A program made the position numbers and the translations under genes. Under the pieces are notes generated by a model, which saw nothing but the letters and a program-made list of their open reading frames with translations, did not search any database and had not been told where the DNA came from. Shown here piece after piece: positions 10,200 through 20,030 of a stretch of 64,000 nucleotides of DNA. The stretch covers positions 1,798,001-1,862,000 of the forward strand of contig OAPG01000001.1 of NCBI GenBank assembly GCA_900208305.1, written 5' to 3'. The DNA comes from Melanopsichium pennsylvanicum. Taxonomy: Eukaryota; Basidiomycota; Ustilaginomycetes; Ustilaginales. The stretch's first letter is position 1; the number at the start of each line of letters is the position of its first letter.

Positions 10200-12770
10200 T
10201 TTTTCTTTTTACTCTAATTCACAATTGTTCTGTTCGCTTTCACAATTGGTGTGCAATTATGATTGGGGGAGATCATATCTGGATTACACCTCATCTGTGT
10301 CTTTTGGTCTCCCTCTGCCATGCATACCCTTTTGCGGTATTGCAAGCCCTAGTTGCAATATGTTTTCATACATTTGACATTGAGATGTGCTATGGATAGC
10401 TCAATTTCTGTCTTTCCCCCTCAGAATCTCTTCTGCTACTGACTCTCTGCCTGTTAAACACCAACCTGGGGACAAGACCAACTCAGCAACCTGACGAGGC
10501 AAAGCTTGTTGATTGTATACCAAACTTGGGTGCTGCTATACTGAGCCATGACTCAGAGAGACAAATGGGAAGCCTCATGGAAGTGTCAGTCCAGGTTCCA
10601 ATCTGTTCCCATGCATTTGTAAGATGGCACAAAGACAGACAGCAAAACATTCATTTGGATCTGAGCAATTTACAATAGATGTTTATGGTATGTTGCAAAA
10701 GCCACTGACATTGGACAGGAAAGGGTTCAATTAGGTAGAGCTATGATGGTGGAACAAAGGATCCCAGAATGAATGCATAAACAACAAACAAAGAATGGCT
10801 AACAATGAGAGACAGGAGCTTAGGCCTTGGTCTTTTGCTTCTTCAGCTGTTGCTTCTGCTTGTTGCCATTACCATGCTTGTTGCCAGCTTGAGACTCTTC
10901 TTCTCATCACTGCCAACCTCCTCCTCCTTGGCAGCATCCTTATGTTGTCTTTGTATTCTGCTTTGCTGTTGTTCTCTTCCCCAGCATCATCCTCCTCATC
11001 ATCCTTCTGCTGGCTCTTGTTGCTGTTATGCTTAGCCTTAGCATCTTGCTTGTTGCTGTCCTGCTGCTTCTCACCTGTGTTGTTGGCCTGAGTTCTGCTC
11101 TGGCCACTGCCCTGCTTCCCATTAGCCTTAGCCTGCAACTTGGACTGATCTTTGCTACTGTTGCTTTCCTCCTCTTCATCTTCCTCTTGTCCCTCATCAT
11201 TGTTGTCCTCCTTGTCTTCCTCATCTTCTTTGTCTTCCTCATTGTCACCACCCTCAAATACTTTCTTGCACACCTGCAGGGCCTTGTCTGTGTTGGCTAT
11301 AACCTGCTCTCCCTGCTTACTTTGTTTCTGCTTCTGATCATCTGCATTCTTCTTTTCTTCCTCAGACATGTTCTCCCACGCCTGCTTAGGCAAATAGCAT
11401 TGACAGCTACTGTCTTCCTGCTTGGCATTACCAGAGTCATCCTTGGTCTGCCACTCTTCCTTGCCGCACTTGCTCAAGTTTTTTTGCAACTCATCCTTGT
11501 TCAAACCCTTGTTACTGTCATCATTATAACTGCTGCTGCACTTTTTGTACTCTTGCACCAGGAATTGTGCCTTGCATGCAGACCCCTGGCCTGGGACTCC
11601 ACCTTTGTCCAACTCTTGGATCTCTTCATTCACTTGTTCCAGGAGCTACACATTGGAGAGCAATTGGAGAGAATGTGATCAGTACAGAGTCATGTTCACA
11701 ACTATCTAGATGGTTGCCATGCTGATAAGCTGGAGAGTAGGTGAGGAAACCAAGAGGAAGCTTGCTTACCTTGGGGTCTGTGTACTTGTTGGCGGAAGGT
11801 ATTGTTGCAGAGTTATTCTTTGTTGGTTAAAAGTTGATGTTTTGGATAGGATATGACAGTAGAAGAGTAGCAACATCTAACTGACAACAACAGAGGGTTC
11901 CTTATATGCCAACACTAAGATTCAAGGATATGCACAGCAAATCTCTGGGGCATTTACAGCCCACCACAGCTCAGCAACCTGCAGACAGCACCAGAACAGG
12001 CACACAAGGTGGTGGAGGACACACCAGTTTGCCAAACTCCTGTGCTATAAAGCAGCTGCTGGAAGCAAACACTGCACCTCTAGTTCAAAGAAAACAATCT
12101 TCTCAATGCACATTGCAGTGATGGAAGGCAGTGGGGGCTAAGAGGCCAGATGTGATTGTCCAAACTTGGCAAAGCAAAGTTGGGTTAGATAAGGCACATG
12201 AAACATACTGGGACCCTTTGCACTGCCGTCAACTTCCATCATTCCAGAGAGGAAAAGAAAATCCCCACTTTTTGTATGATCACCTTAGGTCAGAAATGGC
12301 ATGCTGCTTGTCATACTGGGTGTTGAGCATAGAGATGTGAGGTGGGGTCAGATCTATGGTGTGGAGTCTGATTCATCTTTGAGACCCTGAAATTGGATTC
12401 TCAGTTCACAAGCAAGAGGGATTTGCATGAGACATCAAGCAGGGGACCATCTTACATGACCGTGCACATTCCTTGTGATGTTGACATGTGTGCTGAACTT
12501 TTTGATGCACACTGCTGCTCCAGTTAAAGAGTCAACACTGCTGTTCAGTTCCAGACAGATTACATAGTGTTGAGACCATATGTAGACACAGGTGTCTTAC
12601 AACAGGTCATATGAATACAGAATTGGTGGAGACAAACGGATCTGGATTGAGACAACACATACCAAGTATCAAAGACCATGCATGCGGTAAGTGACAAATG
12701 TGCTCAAGTGGCTAGGCATGCAAGCATTGAAGCCATCCACTGTTTCAAACCAAGTTAGCTTGTGTCAGAG
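10200..12770. other. CpG-depleted accessory island (decayed repeats)
   Basis: By eye, CpG is nearly absent from about 10500 to 12770, roughly a dozen CpG sites, while flanking DNA has several per 100 bp. TG and CA dinucleotides are correspondingly enriched. Apart from the decayed gene at 10820-11802 I recognise no coding region. The abrupt composition change, abundance of short motifs and adjoining LTR-like sequence suggest ancient duplicated or mobile DNA altered by C-to-T change. The origin of 11810-12770 is not identified. Confidence 0.75.
10820..11802 (-). pseudogene. Decayed copy of a small Lys-rich protein gene (KYTDP...DKGG family, possibly DUF5872)
   Basis: Two exons are visible: 11770-11802 (donor AAG|GTAAGC) and up to 11645 (acceptor TGTGTAG). 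Joined, they read PSANKYTDPKLLEQVNEE and continue into DKGGVPGQGSACKAQFLV. This resembles a widespread family of small basic proteins with a KYTDP...DKGG.PGQWSARKAQ core, then EEWQTKD, YLPK.AWE.MSEEEKK and VANT blocks; I recall it as DUF5872, which needs checking. The expected initiator is ATA at 11802-11800 where ATG would fit. Conserved Arg are replaced by Cys or Gln (SARK to SACK, KKRGG to KKCSS), as expected from CGN to TGN/CAN. A 254-codon frame is open to 10869. However, the natural C-terminus (ending KKQKTKA, stop at 10820-10822) lies in other frames after two small frameshifts near 10935 and 10900. An intact paralogue presumably exists elsewhere. Confidence 0.7.
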
Positions 12771-12775
12771 ACCAG

Positions 12776-13150
12776 CGTGCCAAACCCAAGTAACAGTTTG
12801 AGATACAATGAAACTGGCTGTTCTATTGTAACTTGATATGAGGTCCAATGAAACATGTAGTTCTATGCAATATTGTTTGTGTTCCAATAGAACAGTGCTG
12901 AGCTGGCAAGTCACTGTGAACACTCCATTCAGAGGTAAAGCGGCCTGTAGGGATAATGTACAACCCTAATGTTGCAAAGTGTTCTTGATGCAAGTGCTAA
13001 TCATGGTGTGAGACTTCTCCTGAGAGCCTGGGAGCTGTTGTTGCTGTTGCTGATGGCTACAATGGAGGTTCTGTTGCTGTGGTTGAGGTTTTGCCTACGG
13101 TTGAGATGCTGTGGTGTCAGTTGAGGTGCTGACAGTTGTTGGTGATGTTG
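12776..13150. repeat. Direct repeat, copy A (CpG-stripped)
   Basis: About 375 bp aligning with copy B at 13188-13560. Shared landmarks in order are GTGCCAAAC, CACTGTGAACACTCCATTCA (at about 12913), GTGTTCTTGATGCAAGTG, GAGGTGCTGACAGTTGTTG. Copy A has about 3 CpG sites where copy B has about 16 (my count). At aligned positions CG in B is usually TG or CA in A. It also contains an 11-bp inverted repeat, 12818-12828 with 12885-12895. Confidence 0.85.
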
Positions 13151-13187
13151 AACTCCTTTGGATTAGGAGGACACAGGTGTCAGGGGC

Positions 13188-13560
13188 CATTGTGCCAAAC
13201 TCAAGCTTTGTGTCAAGATCCGCTGAAACCGTCTGTTTTAGCGTGTTTGAGATTGAGACCCGATAAGCAGGCCGGTTCTATTGTGTTCCGCTATGAGACC
13301 CGCTGCGCGACTCCTGAGCTGAATGACCACTGTGAACACTCCATTCAGAGGTAATGCGGCTCGTCTGTATGTTGTAAGACCTTCACAATGCACAAGTGTT
13401 CTTGATGCAAGTGTTGGTCACTGTCAGGGACTGCTTCGGATGGTCTAGAAGCTGTTGTGATAATGGAAGGGCTACGGTGGAGGTTCCGTGACCGCAGTTG
13501 AGGTTCCGCCTACAGTTGAGGTGCTGTAGTGTCAGTGATGGTGCTGACAGTTGTTGATGA
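13188..13560. repeat. Direct repeat, copy B (CpG-retaining)
   Basis: The less altered partner of copy A. It carries the same landmark words and about 16 CpG sites by my count. It passes directly into the LTR-like block that follows, so the two repeats and that block may be parts of one nested element. Confidence 0.85.
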
Positions 13561-14340
13561 AGCTTGTCTCCTTATACTGAGGAGAACACAGACACTGGAT
13601 AGCTGCAATACTGTATGATTGCAGCTGTTGACGAGAACTATATACTGAGTAACTGATAACAACTTGTAAAGTAAAGACTGGGTTAATGTAAAGTAGAGTG
13701 GATGAGCCCTGCTCCTCCACAACTGTCAAAACTGTGTTCTTATATACCATGACCCTCCAGGGGCTCTCCTTTGTTCACTATGACCATGGCCCTCCAGGGG
13801 CTCTCTTTTGTTGACTATGACCCCCATACACCAGGGTGTCGACGTGTCCCCAAGCTTGGGCCCTGTGCTAATCAATGCCGACTGTCATCAACCATGACAA
13901 CCACAAGCTTGGGCCCTGTGCTAAACAATGCCGACTGTCAGCAACCATGACGTCCTTGAGCTTGGGCCCCGTGCTAACCAATATTGGCTGTCAGCAACCA
14001 TGACACACACAGCGGACAGTCCTACATCATGTTGCACCCTTCCATCAGGCCTCCTGTACCAGACGGAGGCCTTGTGTTGTCCCTAGTGCCCTACGTTGCC
14101 TCTGCCGGTTGATACCTGCATACGGCGGACGTTGCACTGATATTGGATGAAACCACGTGTTCTATCGGATGTCAAACTGAAACCCGATAGAACACAGTGT
14201 TTCACCGGGTTTGGAATCCACCTCCGGTAACAACAGGCACTGGTTTGCTGCAATACTATATGATTGCAGCAGTTGACAACAACTAGATATGGAGACATTG
14301 GAAACTTGTCCATGATGATGATAATGCTGTTTTCTTACCA
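13561..14340 (-). mobile_element. LTR-like or promoter-rich repeat block, probable retrotransposon remnant
   Basis: On the minus strand there is a TATATAAG box at about 13742. Upstream of it, in minus-strand sense, lie two adjacent 37-bp units (13748-13784, 13785-13821, core CCCTCCAGGGGCTCTC) and three units of about 50 bp starting at 13851, 13904 and 13957 (core AGCTTGGGCCC..GTGCTAA). A segment of about 60 bp at 13584-13640 recurs at 14231-14290 (core GCTGCAATACT.TATGATTGCAGC, itself a hairpin). A TATA box preceded by tandem enhancer-like units is the layout of an LTR. No integrase or reverse transcriptase coding remains. Element boundaries, target-site duplication and superfamily are not established. 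Confidence 0.55.
14157..14195. repeat. Perfect 12-bp inverted repeat (hairpin)
   Basis: GTGTTCTATCGG at 14157-14168 is the exact reverse complement of CCGATAGAACAC at 14184-14195, with a 15-nt loop. A related, partly decayed hairpin occurs in repeat copy A (12818-12895), which suggests a conserved structural motif of the element. Confidence 0.9.
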
Positions 14341-14817
14341 TGCTTTATGAGGCGCTGCCAGCAAGCCAGAATCTGGTTCTCAGACACTCTCAATCAATCT
14401 CAAATCACATCAGCTTCATTTGGATGCAGACGTTCTATCTCAGACCAGCATTGGCTCCACCCGATGCAATTGCAACCGTCACCGCACGTACACCCAAGTT
14501 TGAGTTGGTCTTCAACCTTCTTCTGATCTTCTTAAATCACTCAGACAGCTCCACAAGGAATGTGTGCACAGCACATGCAGTCAACATGAGCAACATGAAA
14601 CCATCGTAAATGCCTAACTCGTAATTGAAACTGCAAAGAGCAAGAGAATGGAAACGGAATCGGATTTTGTACAGAGTTGAGGGAGCAACGCTTGCTCCCA
14701 CATATGGAGGCGTAGTGTGAGCGTCAGCAAACGTAGAGCCACGGACCTTTCTACGTAGATGTCTGGACTTTTCATCCACTAGCGATATAGGACGTTCTGT
14801 TTTGGGGTTGGTTTTGC
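14341..14817. other. Intergenic, 3' flank of LAT1
   Basis: Transition from the LTR-like block back to normal composition. Only short unsupported open frames are present. The 3' UTR of the PDH E2 gene must lie in its right part. Confidence 0.5.
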
Positions 14818-16311
14818 TTAAAGCATGAAGCTGAGAGGGTTCTCAAGGGCGTCCTTGAAAGCCTTCATCCACTTTGCGGCAGTGGCACCGTCGACGGTCC
14901 TGTGGTCGGCCGAGATGGTGGCCTGCATGACCATTGCCTTGCGGAAGCCCTGTTCGCTCTCTGCATCAGGGATCAAACGAGCCTCGGTACCGCCGATGGC
15001 GAGGATACAGCTCTGAGGAGGGTTGATGATAGCGGTAAAGTGAGTGATGCCAAACATGCCCATGTTCGAGATGGTAAACGAGCCACCCTGGTACTCTTGA
15101 GGAGCGAGCTTGCCCGAACGGGCCTTGGCGGCGAGCTGCTTGGTAGCAGCCGAGATGGTGGCCAAACCGGAACCACCGACGTCCTTGACGATGGGGGTGA
15201 TGAGACCGGTAGGGGTGGAAACTGCGATCGAGATATCGGCCTTGTTGTGCTGACGGATAAAGTCGCCGTACCAGGCAGAGTTGACCTCGGGTACTTCCTT
15301 GAGTGCAACACCAGCAGCTTTAGTGATGAAGTCACCAACCGAAAGCTTGGCAGCCTTGGCCTTCTCCACATCCTTACCGGCCTTCTCGGCAGCAGCCTTG
15401 TTGAAGACCTCGCGAAGCTTGAGGACCTTGTCCATCTCGACGTCAATGGAGACGTAGTAATGGGGCACGGTGGACTTGGATTCGGTAAGGCGAGCGGCGA
15501 TGGTGCGGCGCATATTGGAGACGGGGATGTCGGTGTAGTCGCCCTCGCTGGAGGTAGGTGCAGGGGCGGCAGCGGGCTTTGAGGGAGCAGCAGCAGAGGT
15601 AGATTTGGAAGGCGCGGTTGCAGCAGCAGCCTCGGGCTTGTAGTTCTCTACGTCAGCCTTGATGATACGGCCCTCAGGACCGGTACCCTTGATCTTGTCG
15701 AGAGCGATGCCCTTCTCCTGTGCCAACCTGCGGGCGACGGGGGTAGCAAAGATGCGGTTGCCGGAGCTCTGCGAGCCAAACGAAGAGCCGGAAGACCCGC
15801 TGCTGGAAGACGACGACGACGACGACGATGAAGCGGGAGCAGATTCCTGCTTGGGTTGTTGAGCAGGCTTGGACTCCTCCTTTGGCTCCTCCTTGGCAGC
15901 AGGCTTAGCGTCACCACCCTCGCTAGCAGCCTTGGAAGCGAAAGCATCCGCACCCGAAAGGTCATCACCCTCCTCAGCCATGATAGCGATAAGAGAGTTG
16001 ACCTGAACAGCCTTGGAACCGTCACCGACCAAGATCTTGGCAAGAACACCGTCTTCCTGAGCCTCAACATCCATGGTGGCCTTGTCGGTCTCGATCTCGA
16101 GCAAAACGTCACCGGCAGAGAAAGCGTCACCAGGCTGTTTCTTCCAGGCGGCGATTCCACCTTCAGTCATGGTGGGGGACATGGCGGGCATGTTGAACTT
16201 GGAGAATTCGAGTGCGCGTCGCGACGAGTGGAAGGACCTCGGAGAAGACGAGGAGGCGGTGGCGACCGCTCTCTGGAGACCGGATCGCTGAAGAGCTCGA
16301 AGGGCCTGCAT
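14818..16311 (-). CDS. LAT1: Pyruvate dehydrogenase complex E2, dihydrolipoamide acetyltransferase
   Basis: A 497-residue single-exon protein from ATG 16311. It transfers the acetyl group from lipoamide to CoA as the core of the mitochondrial pyruvate dehydrogenase complex. Domains in order: an Arg/Ser-rich presequence (residues 1-35); a lipoyl domain (about 38-112, lipoyl lysine K77 in IETDKATMDVE); an Ala/Pro/Ser/Lys-rich swinging linker with a poly-Ser tract; a peripheral E1/E3-binding domain (about 185-220, ATPVARRLAQEKGI...GTGPEGRI); and a catalytic domain (about 260-497) ending NPLSFML. The active-site motif HRTVDG is at H470-G475. Length and order match fungal LAT1 (about 460-490), with one lipoyl domain as in yeast. 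It is the first of four successive genes for mitochondrial proteins. Confidence 0.97.
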   Translation of the reverse strand: MQALRALQRSGLQRAVATASSSSPRSFHSSRRALEFSKFNMPAMSPTMTEGGIAAWKKQPGDAFSAGDVLLEIETDKATMDVEAQEDGVLAKILVGDGSKAVQVNSLIAIMAEEGDDLSGADAFASKAASEGGDAKPAAKEEPKEESKPAQQPKQESAPASSSSSSSSSSSGSSGSSFGSQSSGNRIFATPVARRLAQEKGIALDKIKGTGPEGRIIKADVENYKPEAAAATAPSKSTSAAAPSKPAAAPAPTSSEGDYTDIPVSNMRRTIAARLTESKSTVPHYYVSIDVEMDKVLKLREVFNKAAAEKAGKDVEKAKAAKLSVGDFITKAAGVALKEVPEVNSAWYGDFIRQHNKADISIAVSTPTGLITPIVKDVGGSGLATISAATKQLAAKARSGKLAPQEYQGGSFTISNMGMFGITHFTAIINPPQSCILAIGGTEARLIPDAESEQGFRKAMVMQATISADHRTVDGATAAKWMKAFKDALENPLSFML

Positions 16312-16734
16312 CTTGTTCTACTTTTGAGGCGGATGCTGTCAGCGAGGTAGGGTGGTGAACGTGGAGGATGTGGTGGAGAGGATACACACAAAGTGACGGA
16401 ACAAGTTCGCAAAGATGATGCAGCGAGATGATCTCAAATCGAAGCAGCCAACGCGAACGGCGAGGCAAGAACAAGGCCAGCCAAAAGCTCAAAATCAAGA
16501 AAAGTGATGTGTGTGGGTACGTGGGTGCGCGGTCAGGGCAGGGAAGAAGAAAAATAAATAAATAAAAAGGTAGAAAAATGCTACAATTGAGCTCTTCCAA
16601 AAACGGTCAAGCCGGTAGGGTGGGGGAGGTGACTATTTTTTGGAAGCAAAGGACCAACATTGGCCTCAAATCTGGGCTTATAATGTAGTACAGCCAATAC
16701 GGCGTGGACTCGGTGATCTTTCTCCGAAATTTTC

Positions 16735-16737
<3 letters not shown>

Positions 16738-16768
<31 letters not shown>
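16738..16768. repeat. Poly-T tract, about 31 nt
   Basis: An uninterrupted T run roughly 430 bp upstream of the LAT1 start codon (poly-A on the coding strand). Such dA:dT tracts often mark nucleosome-free promoter DNA in fungi; the promoter role here is inference. Confidence 0.9.
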
Positions 16769-16771
<3 letters not shown>

Positions 16772-17845
16772 TTTTTGTTGTTTAATTTCGCAAGTCGGCC
16801 ATCTTGAACAAGAGAGGGGTCTGCTGCCACGCGAACGGGCGACACTACACATCGATCGGACGCCCAAACGGAAACACGCGGAAGGCTATTTGCTTCCGCA
16901 CAGTTTTGTCGCATGATGGTGAGTGCAACCGCCCGTCACCACCCCAATTTGCTAAGCTTTCTTGTCTGCGGTTCATAAGGCTACATTCGAGCTCTTGACC
17001 GACTCTACGCCTATCATATGATTAAACCTGGTGGACAAAGATATCGAGGACGATACAAAAAGGCACGTCGGGTGACGAGAGGTAGTGACAGTCACACTGA
17101 GGAGTGTGTCGTAATCTTTTGGTGTTCGGCCATGTAGAAAATTTCGCCGCGGAAGGCCCGATTTCTATCGATAAGAAGCCGTGCTGGTTCTGGTTTCGAG
17201 TGGTTTGCAGAGAGCACCGGTCAAATTCGCGGCTGCGAGTGCGACTCAGTCAAACCAGTATTTCGTTCCTTTCTCTCTTGAACGGCCACTTCCCAACATT
17301 TCCTACTGGCAGCATGCATCGAGCTCCACCTTTGTGATGTTAGGTTCTGCTCTGTTGGGCCATCTTCGCCATCCCCTGCCTGTGAACTTTTGCATCAATC
17401 TTGTTCTGTTTGCCATTCTCAGACTGAGCCCCATTCTGAATTGCAGCGAGCTTGCCAATAAACTTGACCAATCTCACAGCTGCACAGTATGTGACGAGGA
17501 GCGTGGAAAAAAAGTACGGTCAAATGTAGGCAAGCGAGTCGGGAGTACCGCCACGGCGTAACAAGGACAAGTCGACCACTCCTTTCCCCATGCTCAACGG
17601 AAGTCTCCGAAGCTCTTTCCCGCTCCTCGGATTCTCTTCGCCCTGCTCAACATGGACGCTGAGCATCTTCTTTGCTTCCGTACACCCATCTTGACCTCAT
17701 TCGACCCATAAGTAAATAGCTTCGACCCTGCAGGACAATCCTCGAGATCTGCTCCTTGCAGCTCACCTGTGTCAACGCTGACGTCATGGCCTGAACTGAC
17801 AGCTGGGTGTAAAGCTCTATCTTCTGCTCGGTTCGACACACAGCC

Positions 17846-17879
17846 GTCTTTCCAGCAATGTTGTCTTTCCAGCAATGTT
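17846..17879. repeat. 17-bp tandem duplication (2 copies)
   Basis: GTCTTTCCAGCAATGTT occurs twice head to tail without mismatch in intergenic DNA downstream of AAT1. Confidence 0.9.
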
Positions 17880-18058
17880 GAACCATCGCTTTGGCAACTT
17901 TGCACCACCAACTCGACCGATATCATTTGACCTGCACAGGCACACGAAATTGCTCAACAGGCATGGACTCTGACAGGTACTGATTTGCAAATTATCGACA
18001 TTGCATTACAGATGCGTTTTTAGTTGCTTATAATTCTTTGCTGCCGATGATCACCGCT

Positions 18059-19357
18059 TTACTCGGTGACCTTGTGCAGCGACTCAGCAAGGTGCTTGAC
18101 GTTCTGATTGGTGATACCAGCAACCGAGATACGGCCGTCACCAGTAAGGTAAACGTGGTGCTCGTTCACAAGCTTGGCCACCTGTTCTGGCGAGATGCCG
18201 AGGAAAGCAAACATGCCGATCTGGTTGGTGATATGGTCCCAGTTGAGCTTTGAGTTCAAGTCCTGGACGAGCAAGTTCTTGAGTGTCGAACGCATGCCGT
18301 TGATGCGGTCGGCCATACCCTTAACCTCACCCAGCCATTGCTGGTACAATTGCTGGTCAGCGAGGATGGTACCAGCGATCTTGGCACCGTGCATGGGTGG
18401 GTTCGAGTACAGAGGTCGAACAATGATCTTGATCTGAGAGTCGACGCGAGCACGCTCGTCAGGGTCAGCGCACACGATGGAGAAGGCACCTACACGCTCA
18501 CCGTACAGACCCATGTTCTTGGCGAATGACTGCGAGAGGCAGATCTGGTGGCCTTCGGCGACAAAGTGACGCACAGCGAAGGCGTCCTTGTCCGTGTCAC
18601 CCGAAGCGAAACCTTGGTAGGCCATGTCGAAGAACGGGAAGTGTCCCTTCTCCTTGACCACATTGCTGATCTCCTTCCACTGCTCGGTGGTGGGGTCGAC
18701 ACCAGTGGGGTTGTGGGCACAGGCGTGGAGAAGAACGATGGAGCCAGCGGGGGCAGCCTTGATGTCCTCGATCATTCCCTTAAAATCCAGACCGACGGTC
18801 TTCTTGTCGTAGTAGCGGTACTGCTTGACCTCGAGACCAGAGTCCTTGAAGATGGGAGTGTGGTTGCCCCACGAAGGAGTGGGAAGGTAAATGGTCTTGG
18901 CCTCAGGGTAGTGTCGCTGAAGGAAAGCGCCGCCGATTCGAAGAGCACCGGTACCCGAGATGGACTGAGTGATGGCGATGCGGTCCTCCTTGACAGGGGC
19001 GCTGTCCTTGCCGTAAGCGAGAATAGCAGCATTCTTGGTGAAGTCGGCAAGACCAGTGATAGGAAGGTACTCCTTGTCGCCCTTGGCGTTGATTACAAGA
19101 TGCTCAGCTTCACGAACCGAAGGGAGAACGTAAGGCTTTCCATTCTCGTCACGGTAGGCACCGACACCGAGGTTAATCTTGCGAGGATCCTGGTCGCGCT
19201 TGAAAGCCTCGGTGACACCAAGAATCGGGTCGGGAGGACCAGCCTTGACGTGAGCCCAAGTGCTCTTGAACTGGCGAACAGCGGGGAGCGAAAGCGAGCC
19301 AATGCGCGAAGCCTGAGAGGCTCGGACAGCCGTTCGGATAGTAGATGGGGCAAGCAT
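18059..19357 (-). CDS. AAT1: Aspartate aminotransferase, mitochondrial
   Basis: A 432-residue PLP-dependent enzyme interconverting aspartate/2-oxoglutarate and oxaloacetate/glutamate; part of the malate-aspartate shuttle. I chose the ATG at 19357 ([20 protein letters not shown]). The frame is open further upstream but offers no ATG, only a TTG at 19444. The N-terminus is a typical Arg/Ser/Ala mitochondrial presequence. Class I aminotransferase landmarks are present: [18 protein letters not shown]; the [10 protein letters not shown] phosphate-binding segment; [23 protein letters not shown]; the Schiff-base lysine in [16 protein letters not shown] (near residue 280); and an arginine in RPLYSNPP. 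Family-typical length and single exon. Neighbours on both sides encode mitochondrial proteins. Confidence 0.97.
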   Translation of the reverse strand: MLAPSTIRTAVRASQASRIGSLSLPAVRQFKSTWAHVKAGPPDPILGVTEAFKRDQDPRKINLGVGAYRDENGKPYVLPSVREAEHLVINAKGDKEYLPITGLADFTKNAAILAYGKDSAPVKEDRIAITQSISGTGALRIGGAFLQRHYPEAKTIYLPTPSWGNHTPIFKDSGLEVKQYRYYDKKTVGLDFKGMIEDIKAAPAGSIVLLHACAHNPTGVDPTTEQWKEISNVVKEKGHFPFFDMAYQGFASGDTDKDAFAVRHFVAEGHQICLSQSFAKNMGLYGERVGAFSIVCADPDERARVDSQIKIIVRPLYSNPPMHGAKIAGTILADQQLYQQWLGEVKGMADRINGMRSTLKNLLVQDLNSKLNWDHITNQIGMFAFLGISPEQVAKLVNEHHVYLTGDGRISVAGITNQNVKHLAESLHKVTE

Positions 19358-20030
19358 CTTGTTGAGAGGAGATGAGGGGAAGGTGGAGAAGGACGAAGTG
19401 ATTCGGTATGCACTTGCAAATGCTTTCAGGACTGCGAATCGCAATTTAAGCAGATCGCCGAGTGCTTTCCAGGAAAACGGCGATGCGGACGCTTAGCGCA
19501 TAGGACAGCCTTCAAAGAGCCCTGTGACAGTCAATCTGGGCTTCCCGCCTGTACTTTGCGCGGAGGTGAGCACGCACAACAGTGGAAACCAAAAAGTCAC
19601 ACAGAGAGGCATCAGCGCCCTTTTCTGACAGACTACAAAGGTAACCGGCGTCGGACCGCTTGCCTATTCGAATTCGCCGTGTCCTCTTCTGACTCACCCG
19701 TGAAAACTAGGAAATCTTCTTCGAGATCTCCCGATGCTATCATAAGCTTCCTCCTCATCCCGATCTGCCAAGGTGGTCACGGCTCCGAGACTGAATTCTC
19801 ACTCGAACAACCATGAAATCAAGAAATTAGTGCTCGGGAATCGGCTCCTGGAAAGCCCACCAAAGCCTGGAACTTTTGCGTTTGAGTGTCAAAAGCTAAC
19901 AAAAATTGAGCCTTTTTCTTCAGAAAAGAGCCTAGCTATGACATCGCCCTCCCTCTATCCTCTCCACACTTTGTCCATCAAGCCCTTGACCCTATTCTTC
20001 GTTCGATAGAGGGGGTTTCGAGTGCAAACC
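19358..20030. promoter_or_regulatory. Divergent promoter region, AAT1 / SLS1-like
   Basis: 673 bp between two genes transcribed away from each other, so both promoters must lie here. The sequence has no clear TATA box and no recognised operator-like motif. Pyrimidine-rich DNA with TCCCTCTATCCTCTCC lies just before the SLS1-like start. Confidence 0.55.

Larger units (their letters stand above)
16312..18058. other. Intergenic, LAT1 promoter side and AAT1 3' flank
   Basis: About 1.75 kb. It contains a T31 homopolymer (16738-16768) and AATAAATAAATAAA near 16551-16565, both upstream of LAT1, and a 17-bp tandem duplication at 17846-17879. Short open frames at 17104-17926 show no family resemblance or codon regularity that I trust. 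Confidence 0.5.

Noticed and set aside
10869..11633. A 254-codon acidic, Cys-containing open frame as a functional gene
   Set aside because: It has no ATG near its start (GTG only), the natural C-terminus lies in other frames, and Arg-to-Cys changes fit C-to-T decay; treated as a pseudogene.
17594..17926. A 110-codon minus-strand frame between LAT1 and AAT1
   Set aside because: Spans a simple tandem duplication and shows no conserved motif.
19358..19444. N-terminal extension of aspartate aminotransferase by 29 residues
   Set aside because: It needs a TTG start; the ATG at 19357 begins a good mitochondrial presequence.
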